Source: an uncultured Roseicyclus sp.
GTDB taxonomy: Bacteria; Pseudomonadota; Alphaproteobacteria; Rhodobacterales; Rhodobacteraceae
Reading direction: 5' to 3'
DNA length: 64,000 nt
Assembly: GCA_947494975.1 (NCBI GenBank)
Contig: CANLXA010000002.1
Coordinates: 248,001 to 312,000 of the forward strand
Shown: positions 56,075 to 64,000 of the stretch, one piece after another
Layout: every line of letters starts with the position of its first letter
Numbering within the stretch: position 1 is the stretch's first letter
The notes under the pieces: generated by a model
What the model saw: only the letters and a program-made list of their open reading frames with translations
Database searches by the model: none
Told to the model about the DNA's origin: nothing
Position numbers and translations under genes: made by a program

Positions 56075-57741
56075 ACACTCCCCGCCACAACCTGCGCGAC
56101 GTCTTCCCGCCCACGGGCCCCGAGATCACCGCGAAGTCCTGGCTGACCGAGGCACCGATGCGGATGCTGATGAACAACCTGCATCCCGACGTGGCCGAGA
56201 ACCCCCATGAACTGGTCGTCTACGGTGGTATTGGCCGCGCCGCGCGGACGTGGGAGGATTTCGATGCGATCGTGGCCGCCCTGAAGGATCTGGAAGACAC
56301 GCAGACGCTGCTGGTGCAATCGGGCAAGCCGGTGGGCGTTTTCAACACCCACAAGGATGCGCCGCGCGTTCTGATAGCCAATAGCAACCTCGTGCCCCAT
56401 TGGGCGACTTGGGATCACTTCAACGCGCTCGATAAGAAGGGTCTGGCGATGTACGGCCAGATGACGGCGGGCTCGTGGATCTACATCGGCACGCAGGGCA
56501 TCGTGCAGGGCACCTATGAGACGTTCATGGAGGCGGGGCGGCAGCATTACGACGGCAACCTCAGGGGCCGCTGGATCCTGACGGGCGGCCTGGGCGGCAT
56601 GGGCGGTGCGCAGCCTTTGGCGGCTGTGATGGCGGGGGCCTGTTGCCTTGCCGTGGAGTGCGACGAGACCCGGGCCGATTTCCGGCTGCGCACGCGCTAT
56701 GTGGATGAGAAGACGCAATCGCTGGATGAGGCATTGGCGATGATCGACCGCTGGACGACGGCGGGTGAGGCGAAATCCGTCGCCCTGATCGGCAACGCGG
56801 CCGATGTGTTCCCTGAACTGGTGAAGCGCGGCGTGAAGCCGGATATGGTGACGGACCAGACCTCTGCCCATGACCCGATCCACGGTTATCTGCCGCAAGG
56901 CTGGAGTGTGGCCGAGTGGCGTGAGAAGCAGGAGAGCGACCCGAAAGCGGTGGAGAAAGCCGCGCGCGCCTCGATGAAAGTGCAGGTCGCGGCGATGGTG
57001 GAGTTCTGGAACCAGGGCGTGCCGACGCTCGATTACGGCAACAACATCCGGCAGGTCGCGCAGGAAGAGGGGCTGGAGAATGCCTTTGCCTTCCCCGGTT
57101 TCGTGCCCGCCTATATCCGCCCGCTCTTTTGCCGGGGCATCGGGCCGTTCCGCTGGTGCGCGCTATCCGGTGACCCGGAGGATATCTACAAGACCGACGC
57201 CAAGGTGAAGGAGCTGATCGACGATCCGCACCTGCACAATTGGCTCGACATGGCGCGCGAGCGGATCGAATTTCAGGGGCTGCCCGCGCGGATCTGCTGG
57301 GTGGGTCTGGGCCAGCGGGACAAGCTCGGGCTGGCGTTTAACGAGATGGTGCGCAATGGGGAATTGTCGGCACCTGTCGTGATCGGGCGGGACCACCTCG
57401 ACAGCGGCTCCGTCGCCTCGCCCAACCGCGAGACGGAGGCGATGAAGGACGGCTCGGATGCGGTGTCGGACTGGCCGCTGCTCAACGCGATGCTGAACGT
57501 CGCGGGGGGCGCCACCTGGGTGTCGCTGCACCATGGCGGCGGCGTTGGCATGGGGTTTTCGCAGCATTCCGGCATGGTGATCTGCTGTGACGGCACCGAG
57601 GATGCCGACCGTCGCATCGCAAACGTCTTGTGGAACGACCCGGCCACCGGCGTGATGCGCCATGCCGATGCAGGCTACGAGGATGCGCTGAAATGCGCGC
57701 GCGAGAAGGGGCTGAATTTGCCCGGCATTCTGGGGCGGTAG
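56071..57741 (+). CDS. hutU: Urocanate hydratase
   Basis: A 556-residue, tightly NAD-binding urocanase that hydrates urocanate to imidazolone propionate. It starts with the canonical [18 protein letters not shown], and has [19 protein letters not shown] (NAD-binding), a Cys-containing [17 protein letters not shown] and the late [18 protein letters not shown]. It ends the hutIHGU operon. Confidence 0.98.
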   Translation: MNTPRHNLRDVFPPTGPEITAKSWLTEAPMRMLMNNLHPDVAENPHELVVYGGIGRAARTWEDFDAIVAALKDLEDTQTLLVQSGKPVGVFNTHKDAPRVLIANSNLVPHWATWDHFNALDKKGLAMYGQMTAGSWIYIGTQGIVQGTYETFMEAGRQHYDGNLRGRWILTGGLGGMGGAQPLAAVMAGACCLAVECDETRADFRLRTRYVDEKTQSLDEALAMIDRWTTAGEAKSVALIGNAADVFPELVKRGVKPDMVTDQTSAHDPIHGYLPQGWSVAEWREKQESDPKAVEKAARASMKVQVAAMVEFWNQGVPTLDYGNNIRQVAQEEGLENAFAFPGFVPAYIRPLFCRGIGPFRWCALSGDPEDIYKTDAKVKELIDDPHLHNWLDMARERIEFQGLPARICWVGLGQRDKLGLAFNEMVRNGELSAPVVIGRDHLDSGSVASPNRETEAMKDGSDAVSDWPLLNAMLNVAGGATWVSLHHGGGVGMGFSQHSGMVICCDGTEDADRRIANVLWNDPATGVMRHADAGYEDALKCAREKGLNLPGILGR

Positions 57742-57967
57742 GCCCGCGGTTTTGCAGGACGCCTAGCGGGTCGAGGCGGGGGATCACGGCGACGCGGGAT
57801 CTGTGGAAGACCGGTGTGTTTGGCGGGGCGGTCTGCTTGTCTTGTACCACCCGGGGGCAGGTTGGCTTACCCCCGACCCTCGACGATCTGGCGCGCAAGG
57901 CCCGACCCCGTCCCGCAAGGACCGACCCCGCCCCGCAATTCGGCGGCGGAGCCGGTCCTGTCAGGCC

Positions 57968-58489
57968 TCAACCGTCAGTGCCGTGGCCGGATTGGTCATC
58001 GCCGTGACTATCCGCGTCGCCGTCCATTTCCATCTCGACGTGACCGGCCAATGCATTGGCCGCCTCGTTATCTACGGTCACGGTGACGGTGACAGGGATC
58101 CAGACGTCGAAGAACATCAGCAGTTCGAACGTGTCGCCCGGTTCCAGCGGTTCGGTCAGGCCCAGAAGCATGATGTGATCGCCGCCCGGCGCCAGTTGGT
58201 GACTGGCGCCGCTGGCGATGGCGATGCCGTCTTCCAGCTCGACCATGCGCATGACGCCGTCATCGGTCTGGATGTTGGTATGGATTTCCACCCGGTCCGC
58301 GGCATCGCTTTCGACGCGGAACAGGCGATCATCCTCGTCGGAATGGTTGCGGATCGACATGTAGATTGCGGCGGTCTGGGCCAGAGGGCTGGCGACGCGG
58401 GCGACGGCGCCCTCGATCTCGACATGGGCCGCGGCAAGGGCGGGCAGCGCCGCGATGGCGGCGGCAAGGACGGTGGTTCTGAGGGTCAT
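57968..58489 (-). CDS. Copper chaperone PCuAC family protein
   Basis: A 173-residue periplasmic protein with a signal peptide (MTLRTTVLAAAIAALPALAAA). It has the PCuAC layout HVEIEGAVARVA, TAAIYMSIRNHSDEDDRLFRVES and MRMVELEDGIAI, with the Cu(I) site of H(M)X10MX21HXM type partly visible (EIHTNIQTDDGVMRM, GDHIMLL). The last 20 residues are His- and Asp-rich (MEMDGDADSHGDDQSGHGTDG), a likely extra metal-binding tail. Family members deliver copper to cytochrome oxidase. Confidence 0.88.
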   Translation of the reverse strand: MTLRTTVLAAAIAALPALAAAHVEIEGAVARVASPLAQTAAIYMSIRNHSDEDDRLFRVESDAADRVEIHTNIQTDDGVMRMVELEDGIAIASGASHQLAPGGDHIMLLGLTEPLEPGDTFELLMFFDVWIPVTVTVTVDNEAANALAGHVEMEMDGDADSHGDDQSGHGTDG

Positions 58490-58524
58490 TTTGGTTTCTC
58501 TCGAAGGATCAGGTTGGGGTTTGC

Positions 58525-58887
58525 TCAGGCGCGCATCCGGGCCGGGGGCGCGCGGGCACTCCGGTCGATCCGGGTTTCGAGAGCAGAGAGGGTGGGTAGG
58601 GGACCCGCGGGGGCGTTGAAAACAAGACGGTGTGGTGCCGTTGGCGCGGCTGACGCCGAACCATCCAGCGCGGCGGAAAGGGTACAGATCGGGCAATCGA
58701 ACCCGGCCACGGCCTGCCCGTCGCCATCGAGCTGCGGCAGGCCCGCCGCATCCAGCAAGATGTCCGGCGTAGCCGCGCCGCAAAATCCGCCCGCCGCCGC
58801 CATCCGCGTTTCGGCCACCACGGCGGCGGTGCCGGTCAGCACAAGGCTGAGCGCAAGGAGCGTGGAGAGGAGCGCGCGGCGGATCAT
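58525..58887 (-). CDS. Secreted CPxC protein (DUF2946-like)
   Basis: A 120-residue protein with signal peptide (MIRRALLSTLLALSLVLTGTAAVVA), then a Cys-containing stretch FDCPICTLSAAL. The CPxC motif and the adjacency to PCuAC suggest a copper-related or DUF2946-like protein; the identity is uncertain. 35 bases separate it from the PCuAC start, so they are likely one operon. The start is Met21 of the ORF. Confidence 0.6.
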   Translation of the reverse strand: MIRRALLSTLLALSLVLTGTAAVVAETRMAAAGGFCGAATPDILLDAAGLPQLDGDGQAVAGFDCPICTLSAALDGSASAAPTAPHRLVFNAPAGPLPTLSALETRIDRSARAPPARMRA

Positions 58888-58948
58888 GGCGCGGTAATAG
58901 CGCGGGTCACGCCCATGGGCGCTGCGACAAATGCGTAGGGCGCACACG

Positions 58949-58982
58949 AAAACGCCCCACGCGGGAAAATCCCGGCGGGGCG
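58949..58982 (-). terminator. Terminator after rpmB
   Basis: On the minus strand CGCCCCGCCGGGA, TTT, TCCCGCGTGGGGCG, then TTTTCGT: two stacked stems (CGCCCC/GGGGCG and CGGGA/TCCCG) with a T tail, about 20 bases past the rpmB stop. Confidence 0.85.
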
Positions 58983-59003
58983 CAGATCCGCGACGCGATT
59001 GGA

Positions 59004-59294
59004 TCAGGCCTGAGCAGCCTGGGCCTTCGCGATCTCTTTCTTGATCTTGAGCGCCTTGGGGCTCAGCTCATCATCCTTGGCTTTCGCCATGAACGAATCC
59101 AGCCCGCCGCGGTGGTCGACGGTGCGCAGGGCCGCATTCGAGATGCGCAGCTTGAACCGGCGATCCAGAATGTCCGAGCCGAGCGTCACTTCGCTTAGAT
59201 TCGGCAAGAAGCGGCGCTTCGTCTTGTTGTTGGCGTGGCTTACGTTGTTGCCCGTCATCGGGCCCTTGCCGGTCAGTTCGCAGACGCGCGACAT
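59004..59294 (-). CDS. rpmB: 50S ribosomal protein L28
   Basis: A 96-residue ribosomal protein of the large subunit: [33 protein letters not shown], with [22 protein letters not shown] in the middle. The Cys-containing zinc knuckle is reduced, as in other alphaproteobacteria. GTCAAACGTGTGC-type sequence is not needed; the ATG is preceded by GAGAGGACACCCC, a good ribosome site. A single-gene unit with its own terminator. Confidence 0.97.
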   Translation of the reverse strand: MSRVCELTGKGPMTGNNVSHANNKTKRRFLPNLSEVTLGSDILDRRFKLRISNAALRTVDHRGGLDSFMAKAKDDELSPKALKIKKEIAKAQAAQA

Positions 59295-59490
59295 GGGGTG
59301 TCCTCTCAATTCAAATCCGGGGCGCGAGCAAGGGTGCCTGCGGGGCCCGAAACCAAAAGGGCGCGGAGAACGGCTCCACGCCCGGAAATCTGCGCAGGCA
59401 TTACGAAGGCGGGGGCGGGGTGTCAAGCCGGGAATCGGGCCTTTCGTGGGGGATTCACGGGCGCGGTGTTTGTGCGTAGGCTGCGCGGCG

Positions 59491-60129
59491 ATGCGTGAGA
59501 GTGATCTATATCCGCCGGTCAAAGCGTTTTTGCAGGCCCAGGGCTACGAGGTGAAGGGCGAGATCGGCCCGGCGGATGTGGTGGGCGTCCGGGATGAAGA
59601 TGACATGGTGGTGGTGGAGCTGAAGCGCGGCTTTTCGCTGGCGCTGTTCCACCAGGGGATTGCGCGGCTGTCGGTGTGCGATTGCGTCTATGTGGCGGTG
59701 GCGCGCGGCCAGGGGCGGCCCTGGATGAAGGCGTTGCGCGAGAATAGGACGCTGGCGCGGCGGCTGGGACTGGGCCTGATGAGTGTGCGGATGGAGACCG
59801 GCGCGGTGGAGGTGCATTGCGATCCCGGGCCCTACGCGCCGCGCAAGGTGGCCCGGCGCAAGCGCGCGATGCTGGGCGAGTTCGAGCGGCGCGAGGGCGA
59901 TCCGAACCTGGGCGGAATTCGCGGCGCGCGGGTGACGGCCTATCGGCAGGAGGCGGTTCTGTGCGCCGAGTTCCTGGCGCTGGCGGGTGAGGCCAGGGGC
60001 GCGGAGGTGGCGCGCTCGACCGGGGTGAAGCGGGCGACCACGATCATGCGGGACAATCATTATGGCTGGTTCGAGAAGATCTCCGTCGGGGTATACCGGC
60101 TGAGTGAGGGCGGTCGAGGCGCAATCTGA
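59491..60129 (+). CDS. DUF2161 PD-(D/E)XK-like protein
   Basis: A 212-residue protein of DUF2161. The N-terminal part contains [22 protein letters not shown], a D-x(n)-E-x-K arrangement typical of PD-(D/E)XK nucleases, and the C-terminal part a helical domain ([40 protein letters not shown]) that looks like a winged helix. A role in DNA processing is inferred from fold only. The ATG at 59491 is used; the ORF in the track extends through the rpmB antisense. Confidence 0.8.
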   Translation: MRESDLYPPVKAFLQAQGYEVKGEIGPADVVGVRDEDDMVVVELKRGFSLALFHQGIARLSVCDCVYVAVARGQGRPWMKALRENRTLARRLGLGLMSVRMETGAVEVHCDPGPYAPRKVARRKRAMLGEFERREGDPNLGGIRGARVTAYRQEAVLCAEFLALAGEARGAEVARSTGVKRATTIMRDNHYGWFEKISVGVYRLSEGGRGAI

Positions 60130-60249
60130 AGGCGCGCCTTGCGGCGCATATCCTTGCCTCGCGGCCCCCCGTTTGGGGGCCGCTCAGGCAGGGCCCGGCC
60201 GCTGGTGCCGGATCGCGTCATCGACGTTGGCCGGGGCGGAGAGGTTGGG

Positions 60250-60696
60250 ATGTGCATGTTCAAGGAACAAAGATTGGGGGGCGGGGTGCAAAAAGAGATC
60301 GTGATCGAGACACGGGGGCCGGGCTTGTACGAGTTCACAAGGGCGGTCGCCGATTGGGTGACAGGCGATGGGTTGATGACCTTGCTGGTGCAGCACACCT
60401 CGGCCTCGCTCCTGATCCAGGAGAATGCCGATCCGGATGTGAAGGTGGATCTGATGGGGTTCTTCGGGCGGCTGGTGCCGCGGGGGGACGACCCGTCGAT
60501 GACCTGGATGCGCCACGTGATGGAGGGCCCCGATGACATGCCGGCGCATATCAAGGCGGCTTTGCTGCCGGTCTCGTTGCAGATTCCCGTGGCCGATGGG
60601 CGACTGAGGCTTGGCACGTGGCAGGGGATTTACCTGGTGGAGCATCGCGACGCCCCCCATCGGCGGCGCGTGGCGGCGCAGTTTTTGCGGGCGTGA
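60250..60696 (+). CDS. YjbQ family protein (UPF0047)
   Basis: A 148-residue protein with the UPF0047 core: GLYEFTRAVADWV, GLMTLLVQHTSASLLIQENADPDVKVDL and DGRLRLGTWQGIYLVEHRDAPHRRRV. Its conserved histidine and Ser/Thr cluster is thought to bind a thiamine-like or metal ligand; E. coli YjbQ has weak thiamine-phosphate synthase activity. The start is MCMFKEQ (60250) with GAGAGG just upstream; 60256 is possible. Confidence 0.88.
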   Translation: MCMFKEQRLGGGVQKEIVIETRGPGLYEFTRAVADWVTGDGLMTLLVQHTSASLLIQENADPDVKVDLMGFFGRLVPRGDDPSMTWMRHVMEGPDDMPAHIKAALLPVSLQIPVADGRLRLGTWQGIYLVEHRDAPHRRRVAAQFLRA

Positions 60697-60865
60697 CGGC
60701 GGGACGCGGCGTTGGCGCAACACCTAGATGCTGTGGTGTCTATTTGACTCTACCCAATCCTCAGGTGCATCCGTATAGTGCCTGTGGATAAGCGGGCATG
60801 AGACCCAAGGACGAGGCAGGCGCGGCGGGTCCCCTTCGCGCGACCAGGGACAGGAGGGAGCGGCC

Positions 60866-61333
60866 ATGCGCTGCCCATTTTGCGGAAATGTCGACACTCA
60901 GGTGAAGGATTCGCGCCCCGCTGAGGATCATGTGGCGATCCGGCGGCGGCGGTTTTGCCCCGCCTGTGCCGGGCGGTTCACGACCTATGAGCGCGTGCAG
61001 CTACGCGATCTGGTGGTGATCAAATCGAGCGGCAAGCGCGAGGATTTTGATCGCGACAAGCTGGAGCGGTCGATCCGGATCGCGTTGCAGAAGCGCCCGG
61101 TGGACCCCGACCGGGTGGATCAGATGATCTCGGGCATGGTGCGTCGGCTGGAATCTTTGGGTGAGACGGATATCCAGTCGAAGGTCATCGGCGAGATCGT
61201 GATGGAGCGCCTCGCGGCGATCGATACGGTCGCCTATGTGCGGTTTGCGAGCGTCTACAAGAACTTCCAGGCGACCGGTGATTTCGAGGATTTCCTGTCG
61301 GAGTTGCGGCCCCCGACCACCCCCGAGAGCTGA
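60866..61333 (+). CDS. nrdR: Transcriptional repressor NrdR
   Basis: A 155-residue regulator of ribonucleotide reductase genes. The N-terminal zinc ribbon has C3/C6 and C31/C34 (MRCPFCGN...FCPACAGRF), and the ATP-cone domain follows ([28 protein letters not shown]). ATP/dATP ratio tunes its DNA binding. Starts a unit with ribD, one base between stop and start. Confidence 0.97.
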   Translation: MRCPFCGNVDTQVKDSRPAEDHVAIRRRRFCPACAGRFTTYERVQLRDLVVIKSSGKREDFDRDKLERSIRIALQKRPVDPDRVDQMISGMVRRLESLGETDIQSKVIGEIVMERLAAIDTVAYVRFASVYKNFQATGDFEDFLSELRPPTTPES

Positions 61334-61334
61334 C

Positions 61335-62429
61335 ATGGACGATGTGCGCTGGATGCGTCTGGCGCTGTCGCTTGGGCGGCGTGGATTGGGCCGGGTTTGG
61401 CCCAATCCGGCAGTGGGATGTGTTCTGGTGCGCGGTGGCCGCGTGGTCGGGCGCGGACGGACGGCGCCGGGCGGGCGACCCCATGCGGAAGTGCTGGCGC
61501 TGAGCCAGGCCGGTGATCTGGCGCGGGGGGCTTGCGCCTATGTCTCGCTGGAGCCCTGCAATCATCACGGACAGACCGGGCCATGTGCCCAGGCTTTGAT
61601 CGACGCCGGTGTATCGCGGGTGGGTGTGGCATGTGAGGATCCCGACCCCCGCGTGGCTGGTGGCGGGATCGCCCGGATGCGGGCGGCGGGGATCGAGGTG
61701 GTGACCGGCATCTGCGCGGCGGAAGCGGCGGCGGATCATGCGGGCTTCTTCAGCCGCGTGCGGTCCGGGCGGCCGATGCTGACGCTGAAACTGGCGATGT
61801 CGCTGGATGGGCGGATTGCGACGGCGAGCGGTGAGAGCCAGTGGATCACCGGGCCGGAGGCGCGGCGGCACGTCCATGGGATGCGCGCCAATCACGATGC
61901 GGTTCTGGTTGGCGCGGGAACGGCGCGGGCCGATGATCCGTCGCTGACGGTAAGGGGCCTTGGCGTGGCGCATCAGTCGGTGCGGGTGGTGATCTCACGG
62001 CGGTTGGATTTGCCGGTTGCCTCGGTGCTGGGGCGCAGTGCGCGGGACGTTCCGGTTTGGCTGATCCACGGAGAGGATGCCCCCGATACGGCCCGTGCCG
62101 CGTGGCGGGAGGCTGGGGCGCGGTTGCTGGAGGTGGAGACCGGACCGGGCGGCCAGGTAGACCCCGCCGCGGCGTTGGTGGCCCTGGGTGAGGCGGGGCT
62201 GACGCGGGTGTTCTGCGAAGGCGGCGGGGCGCTTGGCGCATCGCTTTTGGCGGCGGATCTGGTGGATGAACTGGCCGTGTTCAATGGCGGCCTGATCCTG
62301 GGTGCAGAGGGCACACCGGGGATTGGGGCCCTGGGTATTGCAGCGCTGGGTGAGGCGCCGCGCTGGCGGCTGGATCGGGTCGAACGGGCGGGCGAAGATA
62401 CGATCAGCCGCTGGCGGCGGGATCGATAG
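61335..62429 (+). CDS. ribD: Riboflavin biosynthesis bifunctional deaminase/reductase RibD
   Basis: A 364-residue enzyme with an N-terminal cytidine-deaminase-like domain (zinc ligands in RPHAEVLAL and EPCNHHGQTGPCAQAL) and a C-terminal NADPH-dependent reductase (MLTLKLAMSLDGRIATASGESQWITG, FCEGGGALGASLL). It acts on 2,5-diamino-6-ribosylamino-pyrimidinone phosphate in riboflavin synthesis. Start ATG 61335 follows nrdR directly. The rest of the rib operon is not in the window. Confidence 0.97.
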   Translation: MDDVRWMRLALSLGRRGLGRVWPNPAVGCVLVRGGRVVGRGRTAPGGRPHAEVLALSQAGDLARGACAYVSLEPCNHHGQTGPCAQALIDAGVSRVGVACEDPDPRVAGGGIARMRAAGIEVVTGICAAEAAADHAGFFSRVRSGRPMLTLKLAMSLDGRIATASGESQWITGPEARRHVHGMRANHDAVLVGAGTARADDPSLTVRGLGVAHQSVRVVISRRLDLPVASVLGRSARDVPVWLIHGEDAPDTARAAWREAGARLLEVETGPGGQVDPAAALVALGEAGLTRVFCEGGGALGASLLAADLVDELAVFNGGLILGAEGTPGIGALGIAALGEAPRWRLDRVERAGEDTISRWRRDR

Positions 62430-62502
62430 GCAGATCGCGTTCACGTCGTTTTTCGGGGGATAAAACGGTGGATAACCCGGTTTCGTGTCGCGTAATCGAT
62501 AG

Positions 62503-64000
62503 TCACCGCCGCCAGATCCAGCTTTGCCCCGCAAACCAGCCCTGTAGTTTTGCGAGCCCGCGAAGGGCTGGTTTTTGCGCCAGCCCTTCCCCGGAGACGA
62601 GGCGCGCCACCGCCACCTCCACCGCGCAGGGCAGGCCCGTGGCCGGGTCCATGTAGCGCGGGTAGGTGATCAGCGCCGCGTGAACCAGGGCGGCGAGGGA
62701 TGGCCGCGCCGTGCGCCTGTCCGGCACCGGCCCGAGATCGCTGGTGAGGCCCCATCCCGCGTAAAACGGCGCGCCGAGCGTGGTGACGGGAATGCCACGG
62801 ATCAGGGCCTCGAACCCCATGGCCGATGTCATGGTGACGACCCTGTCGGAGATGGCGAGCAGCGCCTCGGCGCTGGTGGTCTGCGCGATGTGATCGGCCA
62901 GGCCGTGGGCAGCCTCGGGCAGGGCGCCGGACCGCAGACCGGCCTCCACGTCGGGGTGGGGTTTGTAGATCACGAAGGCCTGCGGGTTGAGGCGGCGGGC
63001 GGTGCGCAGAAGCTCATCATTGGTGTTCACATCACCGGCGCCGAGGCGGATGGAGGCGTCATCCTCCACCTGCCCTGGCACGAGGATCACCGGCCGGTCA
63101 TCGGGCATGGGCGGGGCCGGGTCGCCCGGGAGATTGTACTTCGTCAACCCGGCGCGGCGCAGCGATTGGATCAGGCGCTCCGCCCGGTCCAGCCGCGCGA
63201 CCGGCAGGGCGGCGGCCTCGGCAATCAGATGCTCAAGGCGGCTCTCGCGGGTCGGATCGTAGTAGATCCCGAGGTCATCCAGCACGAGGGAGAGCGGTGC
63301 GATCAGCTCGGCCCCGAGCCCGCGGGACCGCAGGAACCCGTCCTCGACACGGTAGAGCGGCGCGTCGGCACAGGCCTGCCGGATCGCCTCGGTCTCGCGC
63401 CCGGCCCAGACGAGGACGGGGCGGCCATCCCCTCCGGCGCGCGCTGCATCCTCCTCGAAATCAAGTTGTCCGTGGCGGCCGAACGCCGTGCGCAGATGGC
63501 CTTTTTTCCAGCTCCGCATCCCCAGCGCCACGTAACCGCGCCGATCCTCGCGCCAGGACCGGGCCTGCGCCTCCAGGGCGCCGAGCACGTCTTCGACCTC
63601 ACCCAGGGCATCGGCATGGGGATCGTACCATGTGGGGTAGAGCACCAGTGCGCCTGCGATCAGTTGCGCGCGGGTCAGGTGGCGCTGACGACGGGCAGGT
63701 GTAGGGCGGCGATCATCGGTCAGGCCCCAGCCGGCATAGAACGGCACGCCGAAGGTGACGGGTTTGTGGCCTGCCAGAATGGCCTCGAACCCACCCTGGG
63801 AGGTCACGGTATAGACGGCGCGGGCATGGTCGAACATCCGCCAGAGCGAGATCGGGCGGTCATCCAGGATGACGTTGGGGGGCAGGGTGTCGGGATCGAA
63901 ATGGCCGGGACGGTGGCCTTGCTGCGTTTCGGGATGAGTCTTGATGACGATCTGCGCGTCGGGGTGATCTTCGCGGGCCCAGGTCAACGCCTCGGCGAAA
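62503..64000 (-). CDS. kpsC: Capsule polysaccharide glycosyltransferase (KpsC-like), 5' end cut by the window
   Basis: A partial frame open to the window edge (TTTCGCC... reads FAEALTWAREDHP). Two tandem homologous halves each carry the YAGWGLT motif (VPFYAGWGLTDDR and APFYAGWGLTSDL) and VIKTHPE/VIYKPHPD-type blocks, as in KpsC, the bifunctional beta-Kdo transferase that builds the lipid-linked Kdo linker of group 2 capsules. About 499 residues are visible; the full-length family is near 650-700. Convergent with ribD, 73 bases apart. Confidence 0.92.
   Translation of the reverse strand, partial: FAEALTWAREDHPDAQIVIKTHPETQQGHRPGHFDPDTLPPNVILDDRPISLWRMFDHARAVYTVTSQGGFEAILAGHKPVTFGVPFYAGWGLTDDRRPTPARRQRHLTRAQLIAGALVLYPTWYDPHADALGEVEDVLGALEAQARSWREDRRGYVALGMRSWKKGHLRTAFGRHGQLDFEEDAARAGGDGRPVLVWAGRETEAIRQACADAPLYRVEDGFLRSRGLGAELIAPLSLVLDDLGIYYDPTRESRLEHLIAEAAALPVARLDRAERLIQSLRRAGLTKYNLPGDPAPPMPDDRPVILVPGQVEDDASIRLGAGDVNTNDELLRTARRLNPQAFVIYKPHPDVEAGLRSGALPEAAHGLADHIAQTTSAEALLAISDRVVTMTSAMGFEALIRGIPVTTLGAPFYAGWGLTSDLGPVPDRRTARPSLAALVHAALITYPRYMDPATGLPCAVEVAVARLVSGEGLAQKPALRGLAKLQGWFAGQSWIWRR

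Noticed and set aside
60740-60800. TTGACT ... TATAGT upstream of nrdR as a promoter.
   Set aside because: The spacer is about 24 bases, too long for a sigma-70 promoter.

Overview
The window is GC-rich, densely packed chromosomal DNA from an alphaproteobacterium, most likely Rhodobacterales (Roseobacter/Rhodobacteraceae). The evidence is gene content and order: a heterotetrameric sarcosine oxidase soxBDAG operon, hutCF/hutIHGU, dnaG-rpoD, paired YcjX/TIGR01620 proteins, DUF2161, HlyU-like, PCuAC and a large glutamate dehydrogenase. There are no rRNA or tRNA genes, no CRISPR array and no recognisable transposase or integrase.

Layout. 0-9.5 kb: 3'-truncated ileS, a small membrane protein, an FAD monooxygenase convergent with an EamA transporter, a methyltransferase coupled to a cyclic-nucleotide-domain/thioredoxin-reductase-like flavoprotein, and the TIGR01620/YcjX pair. 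9.5-16 kb: truA, an FAD-oxidoreductase/SelD fusion, an orphan CoxL-like molybdenum hydroxylase and a DUF2235 hydrolase. 16-23 kb: hrpB, meaB, radC, DUF4166 plus DCC oxidoreductase, HlyU-like protein, and an IMPACT-family gene broken by an amber codon. 22.6-27.4 kb: dnaG-rpoD with a HEPN-like accessory gene coupled to the end of rpoD. 27.6-32.7 kb: soxBDAG. 32.8-35.7 kb: three TadE/TadG-type genes. 35.9-40.7 kb: glutamate dehydrogenase, pirin, a hydrolase, an entericidin-like lipoprotein. 41-46 kb: accessory material around lepA, with a low-GC NDT/TIR-like protein on one side and an XRE/ImmA-IrrE/small membrane protein operon on the other. 46-50.3 kb: NTF2-like, BLUF, ParB-like, phosphatase, sirtuin and secreted proteins. 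50.4-57.7 kb: complete hut locus with overlapping divergent promoters and a palindromic operator. 58-64 kb: PCuAC and a Cys-containing partner, rpmB, DUF2161, YjbQ, nrdR-ribD and a truncated KpsC-type capsule glycosyltransferase.

How the genes work together. The hut genes take histidine through urocanate, imidazolone propionate and formiminoglutamate (HutF route) to formylglutamate and glutamate; the glutamate dehydrogenase elsewhere in the window could deaminate the product. soxBDAG oxidises sarcosine to glycine. nrdR-ribD and dnaG-rpoD are housekeeping groups.

The most unusual signal is a family of dispersed imperfect-palindromic repeats in intergenic DNA (22.5, 27.6, 42.1, 42.3 and 45.7 kb, with a related tandem pair at 45.8-46.0 kb). 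Three of the better copies sit beside the three low-GC, defence-like cassettes (HEPN-like, NDT/TIR-like, XRE-ImmA), always with the GTTAAC end toward the cassette. No integrase is visible, so how these cassettes arrived is open.
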